From contig NZ_AP018316.1 of the NCBI RefSeq assembly GCF_002368115.1, positions 1,587,140-1,651,139 of the forward strand: a DNA stretch of 64,000 bases. The letters are read 5' to 3'. The translations under genes were made by a program, and so were the position numbers. This document shows, piece after piece, positions 45,800 through 55,045 of the stretch; position 1 is the first letter of the stretch; every line of letters starts with the position of its first letter. The notes under the pieces are model-generated. The model saw only the letters and a list, made by a program, of their open reading frames with translations, was not told where the DNA came from and did no database searches. Origin of the DNA: Dolichospermum compactum NIES-806 (GTDB lineage: Bacteria; Cyanobacteriota; Cyanobacteriia; Cyanobacteriales; Nostocaceae).

Positions 45800-47866
45800 A
45801 TGGATAGGAGATGTCAGAAAAATATGCAAGAACTTCTTTATTTAGAAATTCCTACGCCCGATACAGTATCCGTTAGCAAATGGCTACAAACAGATTTTGT
45901 TGTTGAAAATGGGCAAAAATTAATTACCCCAGATGGTTTGCGGTTGAGAAGCGCGGTTCAAAGTCCCACTTCTGGTGATGTAGAACTGTCTATATTTGTG
46001 TGGTCGGTGCAGCGAACAACTTATCTCAAGGTATTCCGTTGGGGAGATGAACCTTTTCCAGGGGAGAGAGGTATTCTCCAATCTCTGACACAGGAAATTA
46101 GAGGTCGCTTTCCTAATTGCTACCCGGAACTACCTGTCATTGATGCCCGAAATTCAATTTTCGCAGAGCTAGAACCTTATTATCCCTTAACTGTTAAGTA
46201 TTTTCAGAAAATGTCTAATGGGGAATATCACCTCAACCGGGCTTACTGGTGGGAACAACGGTGGCGCGAAGGGGTAAGAAATCCGCAAAAGCCCAGGCAA
46301 GTGGTATTTTATCAAGGGAATAGCCAGGAAACATCACCTGTTCTTTCTCCTGCTGCTAGTCCTGAGTATGACCTGATTTATATTGGTGGTGCTTTGGGGT
46401 CAATTCATGCGGCGGTGATGGCTAAATTGGGCTATAAGGTGTTGTTGGTGGAAAGATTACCTTTTGGTAAAATGAACAGAGAATGGAATATTTCTCGTGA
46501 TGAAATCCAAAGTTTAATCAATTTGGGTTTGTTAACAAATGCTGAATTAGCAGAAATTATTTCTAGGGAGTATAAGGACGGTTTTAATAAGTTTTTTGAT
46601 GGAAATAATCCTGCTACGTTAAAATCGTCTGTTCTCCACACTCCTACAGTCCTGAATATAGCTTTAGATTCAGAAAGGTTACTGGCATTATGTGGACAAA
46701 AACTTCAAGCTGCTGGTGGTGATATTTGGGATGAAACGGAGTTTTCCCAGGTGAATATTAGTTCGACACAAGTTGCTATTAATGTCAAACATTTGCCGAC
46801 TGGGAATGAACGGCAAGTGAGTGGAAGGTTGTTGATAGATGCAATGGGAACGGCTTCACCAATTGCTTGGCAATTAAATGGTGGTCGGGCTTTTGATAGT
46901 GTGTGTCCAACGGTGGGAGCGGTGATTGAAAAGGGCTTTGAGCCTGGAGTTTGGGATTCTGAGTATGGGGATGTTCTCTATAGTCATGGGGATATTTCTA
47001 GGGGACGACAGTTGATTTGGGAGTTGTTTCCTGGGGGTGGGGAAGAGTTGACGATTTATCTGTTTCACTATCATGAGGTGAATGAGCAAAATCCTGGTTC
47101 TCTGTTGGAAATGTATGAGGATTTTTTCACTATTTTGCCAGAGTATCGGCGTTGTGATTTGGATAAATTAGTGTGGAGAAAGCCCACTTTTGGCTATATA
47201 CCAGGACATTTTAGTGTAGATAGTAGCGATCGCACTATTGCAGTTGATAGATTAATTTCCATTGGTGATGCTGCTTCTTTGCAGTCTCCTCTAGTTTTTA
47301 CTGGTTTTGGTTCTTTAGTCCGCAATTTAGACCGATTAACTACTCTGTTAAATATCGCGCTCAAACATGATTTATTAAGTCAGCAACACTTAAATAAAAT
47401 TCGGGCTTACCAAAGTAATGTGGCGGTAATGTGGTTGTTTTCTAAGGGAATGATGGTTCCTACTGGCAAATTTATCGCCCCCCAAATGATAAATTCGATG
47501 CTGAATACTTTCTTTGGGTTATTAACAGATGAAACCCCGGAAGTTACAGATAATTTCATTAAAGATCGTTGTGATTGGTTTACTTTTAACCGTCTAGCTT
47601 TGAAAGCAGCCATGAAAAATCCCGCTTTATTATTGTGGATTTGGCAATTAGCTGGTTGGCGAGATTTATTACGTTGGCTGGGTAATTATGTTAGTTTTGC
47701 TCGTCATGCTTTAGTCAGTCTGATTTTGGGGACATGGTTTCCACAATTCTTAAAATGGAATCAATCTTGGTTAGAAAATCGCTTTCCAGGATTATGGTTA
47801 CAATTGTTAGTAATTAACTATGCAATTTCTACTGGTAGACCACGATTACCGCCGGCGTTGCGTTAG
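45800..47866 (+). CDS. CruA/CruP-family FAD-dependent lycopene cyclase-like protein
   Basis: This 688-residue flavoprotein has an N-terminal domain of about 185 residues without clear homology. A dinucleotide-binding motif (DLIYIGGALGSIHAAVMAKLG, about 191-211) is followed by GKMNREWNISRDEIQSLINLGL, typical of CruA/CruP. A second flavin contact region is RLLIDAMGTASPIAWQL. A later ISIGDAASLQSPLVFTGFG segment binds the FAD diphosphate. CruA cyclises lycopene, and CruP is a related protein linked to carotenoid protection; I cannot separate them by eye. ATG codons at 45800 and 45824 are both possible starts; AGGAG lies between them. It converges with dnaX 55 bp downstream. Confidence 0.75.
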   Translation: MDRRCQKNMQELLYLEIPTPDTVSVSKWLQTDFVVENGQKLITPDGLRLRSAVQSPTSGDVELSIFVWSVQRTTYLKVFRWGDEPFPGERGILQSLTQEIRGRFPNCYPELPVIDARNSIFAELEPYYPLTVKYFQKMSNGEYHLNRAYWWEQRWREGVRNPQKPRQVVFYQGNSQETSPVLSPAASPEYDLIYIGGALGSIHAAVMAKLGYKVLLVERLPFGKMNREWNISRDEIQSLINLGLLTNAELAEIISREYKDGFNKFFDGNNPATLKSSVLHTPTVLNIALDSERLLALCGQKLQAAGGDIWDETEFSQVNISSTQVAINVKHLPTGNERQVSGRLLIDAMGTASPIAWQLNGGRAFDSVCPTVGAVIEKGFEPGVWDSEYGDVLYSHGDISRGRQLIWELFPGGGEELTIYLFHYHEVNEQNPGSLLEMYEDFFTILPEYRRCDLDKLVWRKPTFGYIPGHFSVDSSDRTIAVDRLISIGDAASLQSPLVFTGFGSLVRNLDRLTTLLNIALKHDLLSQQHLNKIRAYQSNVAVMWLFSKGMMVPTGKFIAPQMINSMLNTFFGLLTDETPEVTDNFIKDRCDWFTFNRLALKAAMKNPALLLWIWQLAGWRDLLRWLGNYVSFARHALVSLILGTWFPQFLKWNQSWLENRFPGLWLQLLVINYAISTGRPRLPPALR

Positions 47867-47921
47867 TTTTATTTATTATCAATTAATTAGGGATTTTGGA
47901 GTTATAAAACTTTTAAAATCC

Positions 47922-50273
47922 TTAATTATATTCATCATCAACATAGGATTCATATATCTCCGGTGTTTCTTTGGAACTAACAGAGTCCGATAGTTGGAAA
48001 CTGTCATCTGTCATCCGAATAATTTCTCCCGAAAAGAATTTGGCTAAACTTTCCGCAGCTTTAACGACTCCATCATGATCCCAATTTGATGGAGATGGTG
48101 ACACCGGTGGCGGAGAAATAGTTTGTACTGGTGCTGAATTGGTAACAACAGGCTCAATTTGGACTGGTGCGGGTAGTGGTGTGGATACCGTAGCTACTGG
48201 TTGTGGTATCTGTGGGGGTGGTTGTTGATGTGTAGGTTGGGGTGGTTGTTGATGTGTAGGTTGGGGTGGTTGTGGAACTGGAGGAGAAGTTCGTGGTGGT
48301 GGATTTCTTCTGGTAGATGTCGCGTTTGCAGTAGTAGCTTTTTCTAAAGTAACTTGAATTTCTTGCTGGAAAGTTTGTCTAAAGGCTGTGGTGATAATAG
48401 GTAAATAAGTTTTTGCTTTGTCATACCAAGCAGGTTTGACACCAATACGGACAATAGAACCATTAAATTCCATTAAATGGCACATTTGACCTAGCAGTGC
48501 TTGTGCGGGTAGCTGTTGAATATGTCCACGAACTTGTTGCCAAAGTTGAGTTAAATCGTATTGTGAACTTTCTCCTACTGGTTGTACTGCTGCTGGTTGA
48601 TGGTTTGTGGGTGGTGGAGATACAAGTTCTTGGGGTGGTGGTGCGAAATTAACAGATGGATTGTAATTTGTGGGTGGATATGCTGGTGGTGCAGCAACGG
48701 GTTGATATGTTGGGGTTGCAGCAGTTGTATTGGTTCTTTGCGGGATATTTGCAGTTGGGATTTGAATATTGGCACTGGGTAATAATCCCAGTAATGTTAC
48801 TTCTAACCATAACCGGGGTTGAGTGGTGTTTTTTAGTTGGACTTCAGCTGTTCTCAGGTGTTGTTGTCCTAGCAAGATGGTACTGATGTCAAATTTTTGG
48901 GCAAATTCAACTAATGATGTCCAGGTTGACTGAGTACAAGCAACTAAATCTTGACGATTGGGGGCAGTTTTAGCGATGAGAAAATCTCGATAAAAAGCGG
49001 CGAGATTTTGGAGAATAATTAGGGGTTCTCGTCCTCTATCGAGGATTCTTCGGGTAGTGTCTAGGACTATTTCTGCTTGATCTTGAGCGATCGCTTCTAA
49101 CAATCCAAATAGGTCTTTTTCGCTGACTGAACCCACCAAATCCCAAACTTTATCCGGTGTTACTTCCCCAGCGACTAAAGCTAATTGATCTAATAAACTT
49201 TCTGCATCTCTTAATCCCCCTTGGGCAATTTGTCCTACTAAAGTCAGGGAATCATGGGAAATATTAATACTTTCTTTATCGGCAATATGTGTTAAATGTT
49301 TTACCATTGCCTCTAACTGAATCCGTCGAAAATCAAACCTTTGACAACGAGAAATAATTGTTGGTAATACCCTTTGTGGGTCTGTTGTCGCCAGAACGAA
49401 AACAACGTGTTTAGGTGGTTCTTCTAGGGTTTTAAGTAACGCATTGAATGCTGCGGTACTTAACATATGACAGTTATGCACTAATAACCCATTAGCTACA
49501 AAGTTATGATTATCCTCAACTTCCAGATCATAAACTCGCTCAACTCCAGCGAGGTGAACAGATTCTACCTTCTGCAAATTTGTAAATGAGCGTGCCGCAT
49601 CCACATTCACAGGGGATAGTATGTTCATTCCTTCTTTTACGTCTTTGGCTGCTATCCATGCATGATCAGTCCTGATTAAATGATTACTTGTACACTTAAT
49701 CTCTCTGTGAGTTGTTTTGATAACTAAAGTTTGCTTTTCCCCTTGATCTAACCAACGGACAACTTTTTTAAATTCCCATTTTTCAGAGGAATCATTGTAA
49801 CTAAGAACTCTCTGACCTTGAATATTCGAGTTATCAATGCGGACAAGTCCGGCATCTGTAAGAATTAATGAGTCTCCAGTTAGGCACTCATCAATCACAT
49901 ACACTTTATAACGGCACTGCATCGGGGCAAACTGCGCCCTTTCAATCAGTTCCCGGATGTTATCAACACCCGTATTACTGGCAGCGTCAATTTCAATAAC
50001 ATCAGTAGAATAGCCTTTAGTAATCCCCTGACAGATTTCACAAACGCCGCAGGGTTGGGGGGTTGGCTGGTTGCCTTGGAGACAATTGAGAGATTTAGCA
50101 AGAATTCTCGCACTGGAAGTTTTTCCTGTACCTCTAGGTCCAGTGAACAAATAGGCAGGGGCGATTTTCGCTGAAAGAATGGCATTTGTTAGGGTAGTAG
50201 CGATCGCCTCTTGACCCACCAGTTCAGCGAAGCTCTTTGGCCGATACTTATGGTGCAGGGGTTCGTAAGACAT
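47922..50273 (-). CDS. dnaX: DNA polymerase III gamma/tau subunit with in-frame mini-intein
   Basis: This 783-residue precursor (645 after splicing) is the clamp-loader ATPase. Walker A is GPRGTGKTSSARILAK (about 45-60). A zinc-binding Cys set lies at about 64-81 (CLQGNQPTPQPCGVCEIC). Walker B VYVIDE is cut after Glu129 by an intein (130-267), and the extein resumes at CHMLSTAAFNALLKTLEEPP. The SRC motif is in IISRCQRFDF. The tau-like C-terminus is Pro/Gln-rich (about 530-740), with a conserved block RIGVKPAWYDKAKTYLPII. A working protein depends on splicing, because the intein splits the ATPase core. It is divergent from the gene at 50513. Confidence 0.95.
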   Translation of the reverse strand: MSYEPLHHKYRPKSFAELVGQEAIATTLTNAILSAKIAPAYLFTGPRGTGKTSSARILAKSLNCLQGNQPTPQPCGVCEICQGITKGYSTDVIEIDAASNTGVDNIRELIERAQFAPMQCRYKVYVIDECLTGDSLILTDAGLVRIDNSNIQGQRVLSYNDSSEKWEFKKVVRWLDQGEKQTLVIKTTHREIKCTSNHLIRTDHAWIAAKDVKEGMNILSPVNVDAARSFTNLQKVESVHLAGVERVYDLEVEDNHNFVANGLLVHNCHMLSTAAFNALLKTLEEPPKHVVFVLATTDPQRVLPTIISRCQRFDFRRIQLEAMVKHLTHIADKESINISHDSLTLVGQIAQGGLRDAESLLDQLALVAGEVTPDKVWDLVGSVSEKDLFGLLEAIAQDQAEIVLDTTRRILDRGREPLIILQNLAAFYRDFLIAKTAPNRQDLVACTQSTWTSLVEFAQKFDISTILLGQQHLRTAEVQLKNTTQPRLWLEVTLLGLLPSANIQIPTANIPQRTNTTAATPTYQPVAAPPAYPPTNYNPSVNFAPPPQELVSPPPTNHQPAAVQPVGESSQYDLTQLWQQVRGHIQQLPAQALLGQMCHLMEFNGSIVRIGVKPAWYDKAKTYLPIITTAFRQTFQQEIQVTLEKATTANATSTRRNPPPRTSPPVPQPPQPTHQQPPQPTHQQPPPQIPQPVATVSTPLPAPVQIEPVVTNSAPVQTISPPPVSPSPSNWDHDGVVKAAESLAKFFSGEIIRMTDDSFQLSDSVSSKETPEIYESYVDDEYN
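49473..49886 (-). other. DnaX mini-intein coding segment (138 residues)
   Basis: Splicing motifs are all present. The N-terminal nucleophile Cys130 is in CLTGDSLILT (block A). TSNH with His198 is block B. YDLEVEDNHNFVANG is block F, and LLVHN with terminal Asn267 is block G, followed by Cys268 as the +1 residue. Only about 27 residues separate blocks B and F, so there is no homing endonuclease. It sits between Walker B Glu and the next Cys of DnaX. Confidence 0.95.
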
Positions 50274-50512
50274 GGAGACAGGTTTAAATCCGTATATCCC
50301 AGGTAAATTTTAGGGTTTTATTATTCTAACAACTCATGGCACTCGATTTTGGATTGACAATTTTGGATTTTGGATTGACTCCACCCTCAAGGACGGGTCT
50401 TGTACAAAATTTTTGAATCTCAAATCTCAAATCTCAAATTTTTTATTTGCAAGTCTCTTACGCCGTTGTGTACTAGTCACTCCCACAGCTAAAATTTTAA
50501 GAGGCAACATCA

Positions 50513-51172
50513 ATGGTGCATCAAATGTTCAAGCGGCTAATCCAATGGCTCAAAAAATTTTTTCGGCACTTGTTTGGTGGTAAACAAAATCTCACCCCCA
50601 ATCGAGAGGAAGTCCCCACACAAGTAGCGCCACCCCTAAGTGATACAGATTTAGAATTTCTATTTACAGAACTACTGGAAGGGGTTCATCAGGTCAAGGG
50701 ACAAGCTTGGGCGCAGAAATGGTTACATAGTCTTGAACATCGTGTTAGTACGGAACAGTGGTTAGAATGGTTAATCCGTTTTGGAGACAGATTATTAGCA
50801 TCTGCTAAACCTCATAATGAATTAGCAGCCAGATTAGTCCAACTTGGTGAGCTAGGAGTTGGGGACATCAGTAATCTGTCCTACGATATAGGCATGAAAG
50901 TCTTAACACTTAATCCAGGAGAACCAATTTGGGAATATGACGGTCCCGATACAGTGGAGAATAACCCCTTTGAATCTGCCAACACAGAGGAAAATTCACC
51001 CGAAGGGGAATACAAGACTGTTACCCTAGATGAACTCTTAATTATGTTGCAACAGGATGAGAACCTATGTGAACAAATCTCCCAACAACTAGGAGTGGAA
51101 ACACAAAATCCCGAAGAGATTATTCAGGTATTGGTTAATCAGTATAATGAAGCGAACGAACCCTCTGTATAA
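50513..51172 (+). CDS. Protein sharing an N-terminal domain with the next TPR gene
   Basis: This 219-residue soluble protein has a basic, aromatic start (KRLIQWLKKFFRHLFGG) that could bind membranes. A helical domain of about 90 residues follows (DLEFLFTELLEGVHQVKGQAWAQKWL...RLLASAKPHNELAARLVQLGELGVGDISNLSYDIGMKVL). An acidic C-terminus ends in a helix-rich block. The domain is clearly homologous to residues 35-130 of the protein at 51577. No known family or function was recognised. GAGG lies eight bases before the ATG. It is 405 bp upstream of its partner, so probably a duplicated stand-alone version of the domain. Confidence 0.75.
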   Translation: MVHQMFKRLIQWLKKFFRHLFGGKQNLTPNREEVPTQVAPPLSDTDLEFLFTELLEGVHQVKGQAWAQKWLHSLEHRVSTEQWLEWLIRFGDRLLASAKPHNELAARLVQLGELGVGDISNLSYDIGMKVLTLNPGEPIWEYDGPDTVENNPFESANTEENSPEGEYKTVTLDELLIMLQQDENLCEQISQQLGVETQNPEEIIQVLVNQYNEANEPSV

Positions 51173-51576
51173 TAAAAACTGAGGACTGACACTTTTCGTG
51201 ATTATAGTCTTCAGTTCTAGGAAACACAGGGTTAGGGAAAATTACGCTTTTTGTGAAATAGTATAAACAGGATTTTTAACTCAGTCTGATCAAGACAAGT
51301 CCCCATAAGTAGGTGGGCGTTAAAAATTGTCGTTGGGGTAAGGGAACAGGGAACTCTTAACTGGGAACAGGAAGAGAGTTTTGAGTGATTTTACTTTTCT
51401 TCACATACCTTTAAATTTTTCTGTTCACCTACTTAACTCAAGTTTGATTTGTTCGGTGTAGCTATTAGTATTATTACGCAGGTCTATTAAATTTTTTAGA
51501 CCTTTCCGTAATTAATAATTTTTTTGACACAACAATAGCTACAATCTAGGAGAAAGAAAATCCCATAAATTGGCAG
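51173..51576. other. Intergenic, no gene
   Basis: AT-rich 404 bp between the two domain-sharing genes, presumably with the promoter of the TPR gene. Nothing else recognised, and no cluster-type promoter element. Confidence 0.45.
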
Positions 51577-54513
51577 ATGTTCAGGTGGCTCTTGCAGTGG
51601 CTTAACAGATTTTTACAGTACCCCTTTGGCAGTCTTGGGATAAGTGATCCCAAGTCTAGTCAAGGCAATCTGGTGGCAGATCAACCACCAGAACTTACGA
51701 ATGCGGATCTAGAGTCCTTATTTAACGAACTCCTAGAAGGAGTACATCAAGCGAGAGGACAACAATGGGCATTCAAGTATTTACAGCGGATGGAACCGCG
51801 TATTACTGTTGACCGTTGGATACATTGGCTGTTGATATTTGGAGACAAATTATTAGCTTCTCCCGCACCAAATCTTCAGTTAGCGGAGCGGATGGTGAAA
51901 CTGGGTGAGTTGAGTATTGGTGAGGTTAGTAACTTGTCCTATGACATTGGGATGCAGCTATTGCGGCGCAATCTTAATCAGGGGTATGAAAGTACGCAAG
52001 AGTCACAGGAGTTCGAAATTTCCATACCTACTCAGGATGAGTTAGATACTCCTGGTCAAGAATTGCTGCGCCAATTTGGGGAGCAAATTTGGCAATATCA
52101 GGAAATGGAATCTGTGAGTAATCTACAATCCCCAATGGTCGAGGATCTATTCACTGGTGAGTCGCTAGAGTTAAATAATGGGTCTTTGGCTGAAGATATT
52201 TTTGACAATGCGGCCAAGGGGGAAAATGACTATCAGATTTATGAGGATAAAATTCAGGAATTTTCCCACAATGTTGGGGATGTAATTCCCGATCCAGAAT
52301 CTCCGAGAGAGAAAAGCTGGCATGAGTCTTTGGTAAATTTAGAACCGCAGTTAGCATCCACTTTTGATGAGTTGGTGGTGCGGTTGGAGCAAAGTAACAA
52401 TCTTGTTCAGCAGTTAGCGTCGGAATTGGCAATTCGTGATGGTCAGATTGTGCAGCAATCCAGATCACAAATGGTTGTTACCAATCCGGCAGAAAGTTTA
52501 TTTTATGAAGGTTTAGAGCAAGCTAAGGCTGGAAACTTATTAACGGCTTTAGATTTGTATAAACGAGCTAGTCAAATTCAACCTCAAGCTTATGAATATT
52601 GGTTTAATCAGGGGTTGACACTGTTTTATTTGCAACGGTTTACAGAGGCGATCGCTGCTTATGACCAAACACTGGCTCTCAAACCCGATTTCTATAAGGT
52701 TTGGTATAACCGAGGTGGTATTCTCGGTGAGTTGGGAGACTTTGATGCAGCTATTGCTTCTTTTGAGCAAGCGATCGCTATTAAACTAGATTACCAACTA
52801 GCTTGGTCTAGCAAAGGCTTGGCACTACTCAAGTTAGGTTTGATCGAGGAAGCTATTGATAGTTACGATCAAGCCTTGAATTTAGAACCCCAGGATGCGG
52901 AAACTTGGTACTACCGGGGTATAGCTTTAGCTGTGATTGAGCAATATCCAGAGGCGATCGCTAGTTACGACCAAGCCCTCCATCTCGAACCCAACTATCA
53001 TGAAGTGTGGATAGACCGGGGTGTGGTGCTATTTAATTTAAAACAATGGTCAGAAGCGATTGAGTCTTGGGATCAAGCCCTAGCTGTACAACCAGGATTT
53101 TATTTAGCTTGGTATAACCGGGGTGTGTCTTTTGAAAACTTAGGTTGTCGGGAAGATGCGATCGCCTCCTATCAACAAGCGATCGCCATCAAACCCGATT
53201 TCCATCCCGCATGGTATAACCAAGCCGTAGCCCTATTTTACCTAGATCTTTTCCCTCAAGCCATTTCCTGCTATGACAGCGCTTTGGAAATGAAACTAGA
53301 CTATTGGGAAGCTTGGCTAGGAAGAGGGGCGGCTGCTGGTCATCTCACCCCCCAACAATCATCACTAATTATCGTTAGTAGCATTTCTGCCGCCAATCCC
53401 GCCCTCAACTTAGGCGGCTATGAAGGTAAATTAGCCAGTTATCAAGAAGGTTTAAAACATCTTCCCCCCGATACTCATCCAGAAGGTTGGGGAAGATTAC
53501 ATATAGCTGTTGGTAATACTTATTACGAGCAAGGCAAAAAAGCAACTGCACCTCGTGATTATTGGCATCATGCCATGTCTGAATACCAATTGGCACTATC
53601 CACCCTCACACCAGAAGATTTTCCCGAATTCCATTTAGAAATTCTGCAACTTCTTGCCAAAGTCCTTGTCTGCTTAGGAGAAACAACAGCCGCACAAGAA
53701 CTACAAAAATGGGGAATTGAACTATTACAACAATTACTCACTCAGCCCACCCGTTCTGATGAAAATAAAAAACAACTGTTACTAAAATTCATAGGTTTGG
53801 GACAACTAGCAGTTGATTTGGCTGTAAATACAGGAGACCTAGTAGAAGCTTGGGAATTCGCTGAACAGGGTAAAAATAATTGTTTACAGTGGTTAATACC
53901 TGATTTAAATTATCAACTTCAGTCGGGGAATTATTGCGTTATTCAAAAATTACTGAATCCCTCCACAGCTATAATTTATTGGCATATTAGTCCAGCCGCT
54001 TTGCACACATTCATTATCAAAGATCAAGCCCCATCTCCCATTTTACTTTTTACACCTATCCAAGATATAGAAGCAATTCCAGAGGGAGTAAGACGCTTAA
54101 TTGAATTTGAACAATGGTTAGCAGATTGGCAACAGTCAGCAACACTATCCAAACTATTAGAGTTGCAAAATATCTTGAATATTTCCACAATTATTCAAGA
54201 ATTGGAAGGGGTAGAGACAATCATTTTAATTCCCCACCGTGACTTGTACAAGTTACCTTTGCACAGTTTATTTAATCAGTTTTTCGTTTCGGTAGCCTCT
54301 GCAAAGGTGGCAAATTATAATATTAGCTATCTACCCAGTGTAGCTATGGGAATTTATTTACAATCTCAATCATCTTCTAATGGTCATGAATCTCATGGTC
54401 ATCAGGACTATCCTCTACTCAAATCTGATAGCGGATCGCTCCTTATAAATCAATTAGCGTCAGAAATCATTAGCGAAACCTTTGCTATTTCTCAGGATTT
54501 TCTGAGTTATTAA
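51577..54513 (+). CDS. TPR protein with truncated CHAT domain
   Basis: This 978-residue protein has no signal peptide and starts with the shared domain (ADLESLFNELLEGVHQARGQQWA, about 40-130). An acidic linker follows, then about eight canonical 34-residue TPRs (about 305-590, for example EAIAAYDQTLALKPDFYKVWYNRG), then helical repeats. The C-terminus has the first part of a CHAT domain (VETIILIPHRDLYKLPLHSLF, about 885-905, then NISYLPSVAMGIYLQSQ). The protein then ends about 55 residues later, before any HxATHG or SACDTG motif. The protease is therefore incomplete. A 144-bp MITE starts 12 bp after the stop, so the 3' end was probably lost with an insertion or deletion. The intact form would be a cytoplasmic TPR-CHAT protease. 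Confidence 0.82.
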   Translation: MFRWLLQWLNRFLQYPFGSLGISDPKSSQGNLVADQPPELTNADLESLFNELLEGVHQARGQQWAFKYLQRMEPRITVDRWIHWLLIFGDKLLASPAPNLQLAERMVKLGELSIGEVSNLSYDIGMQLLRRNLNQGYESTQESQEFEISIPTQDELDTPGQELLRQFGEQIWQYQEMESVSNLQSPMVEDLFTGESLELNNGSLAEDIFDNAAKGENDYQIYEDKIQEFSHNVGDVIPDPESPREKSWHESLVNLEPQLASTFDELVVRLEQSNNLVQQLASELAIRDGQIVQQSRSQMVVTNPAESLFYEGLEQAKAGNLLTALDLYKRASQIQPQAYEYWFNQGLTLFYLQRFTEAIAAYDQTLALKPDFYKVWYNRGGILGELGDFDAAIASFEQAIAIKLDYQLAWSSKGLALLKLGLIEEAIDSYDQALNLEPQDAETWYYRGIALAVIEQYPEAIASYDQALHLEPNYHEVWIDRGVVLFNLKQWSEAIESWDQALAVQPGFYLAWYNRGVSFENLGCREDAIASYQQAIAIKPDFHPAWYNQAVALFYLDLFPQAISCYDSALEMKLDYWEAWLGRGAAAGHLTPQQSSLIIVSSISAANPALNLGGYEGKLASYQEGLKHLPPDTHPEGWGRLHIAVGNTYYEQGKKATAPRDYWHHAMSEYQLALSTLTPEDFPEFHLEILQLLAKVLVCLGETTAAQELQKWGIELLQQLLTQPTRSDENKKQLLLKFIGLGQLAVDLAVNTGDLVEAWEFAEQGKNNCLQWLIPDLNYQLQSGNYCVIQKLLNPSTAIIYWHISPAALHTFIIKDQAPSPILLFTPIQDIEAIPEGVRRLIEFEQWLADWQQSATLSKLLELQNILNISTIIQELEGVETIILIPHRDLYKLPLHSLFNQFFVSVASAKVANYNISYLPSVAMGIYLQSQSSSNGHESHGHQDYPLLKSDSGSLLINQLASEIISETFAISQDFLSY

Positions 54514-54524
54514 GATCAGAGTGT

Positions 54525-54668
54525 GTTTGAAAAGTATTAGATGAAACCGATAATCTCCAGAAACCTAACCCCCCATTCCCTTGCAGGGAATGGGGGTTTC
54601 AAAGCCTCTCCCCGCGTCGGGGAGAGGTTTGGAGAGGGGTTTATTTATACATTAAAAACTTTTCAAAC
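54525..54668. mobile_element. 144-bp MITE-like element (GTTTGAAAAGT ends)
   Basis: Inverted terminal sequences GTTTGAAAAGT / ACTTTTCAAAC enclose two GC-rich hairpins (CCCCCATTCCC / GGGAATGGGGG and CCTCTCCCC / GGGGAGAGG). Same family as 34187-34426. It directly follows the truncated CHAT gene. Confidence 0.65.
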
Positions 54669-54829
54669 TCACATTCCGCACCCTAAGCTGTCACAGAGAA
54701 AAATTACGGAGAGAAAAAATCAAAATGAGGATAAAAACAGACATATAAAGTGAAAAAAGGCATTTGAGAAATAGTAAATCACCAAAAATGTTATCAAAAC
54801 CTATTCTCAATATAGCGGTATGCACTTGC

Positions 54830-54896
54830 ATGAGATACATCATAGCCCCCTCATCGCTTGCGGGGAGGGGGTTGGGGGTGGGGTTCTTGTATCTCA
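54830..54896. repeat. GC-rich dispersed repeat with ATGAGATAC ends
   Basis: Second copy of the 30162 repeat: ATGAGATACATCATAGCCCC to GGGGTTCTTGTATCTCA. It is non-coding. Nothing else was seen between the MITE and the DUF4912 gene. Confidence 0.65.
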
Positions 54897-55045
54897 CTCA
54901 ATCGAGAACCGCTATAACGGTTTCGATACAAATCCTAACCCGTTTATGATCATGGCTTACGATAGCGATAGAAAAACCCGCTACAGGCATCCTATAACGG
55001 GTAAAATTATTAATTGCAGTTATGGTTAATCTTCAGATACAGAAC

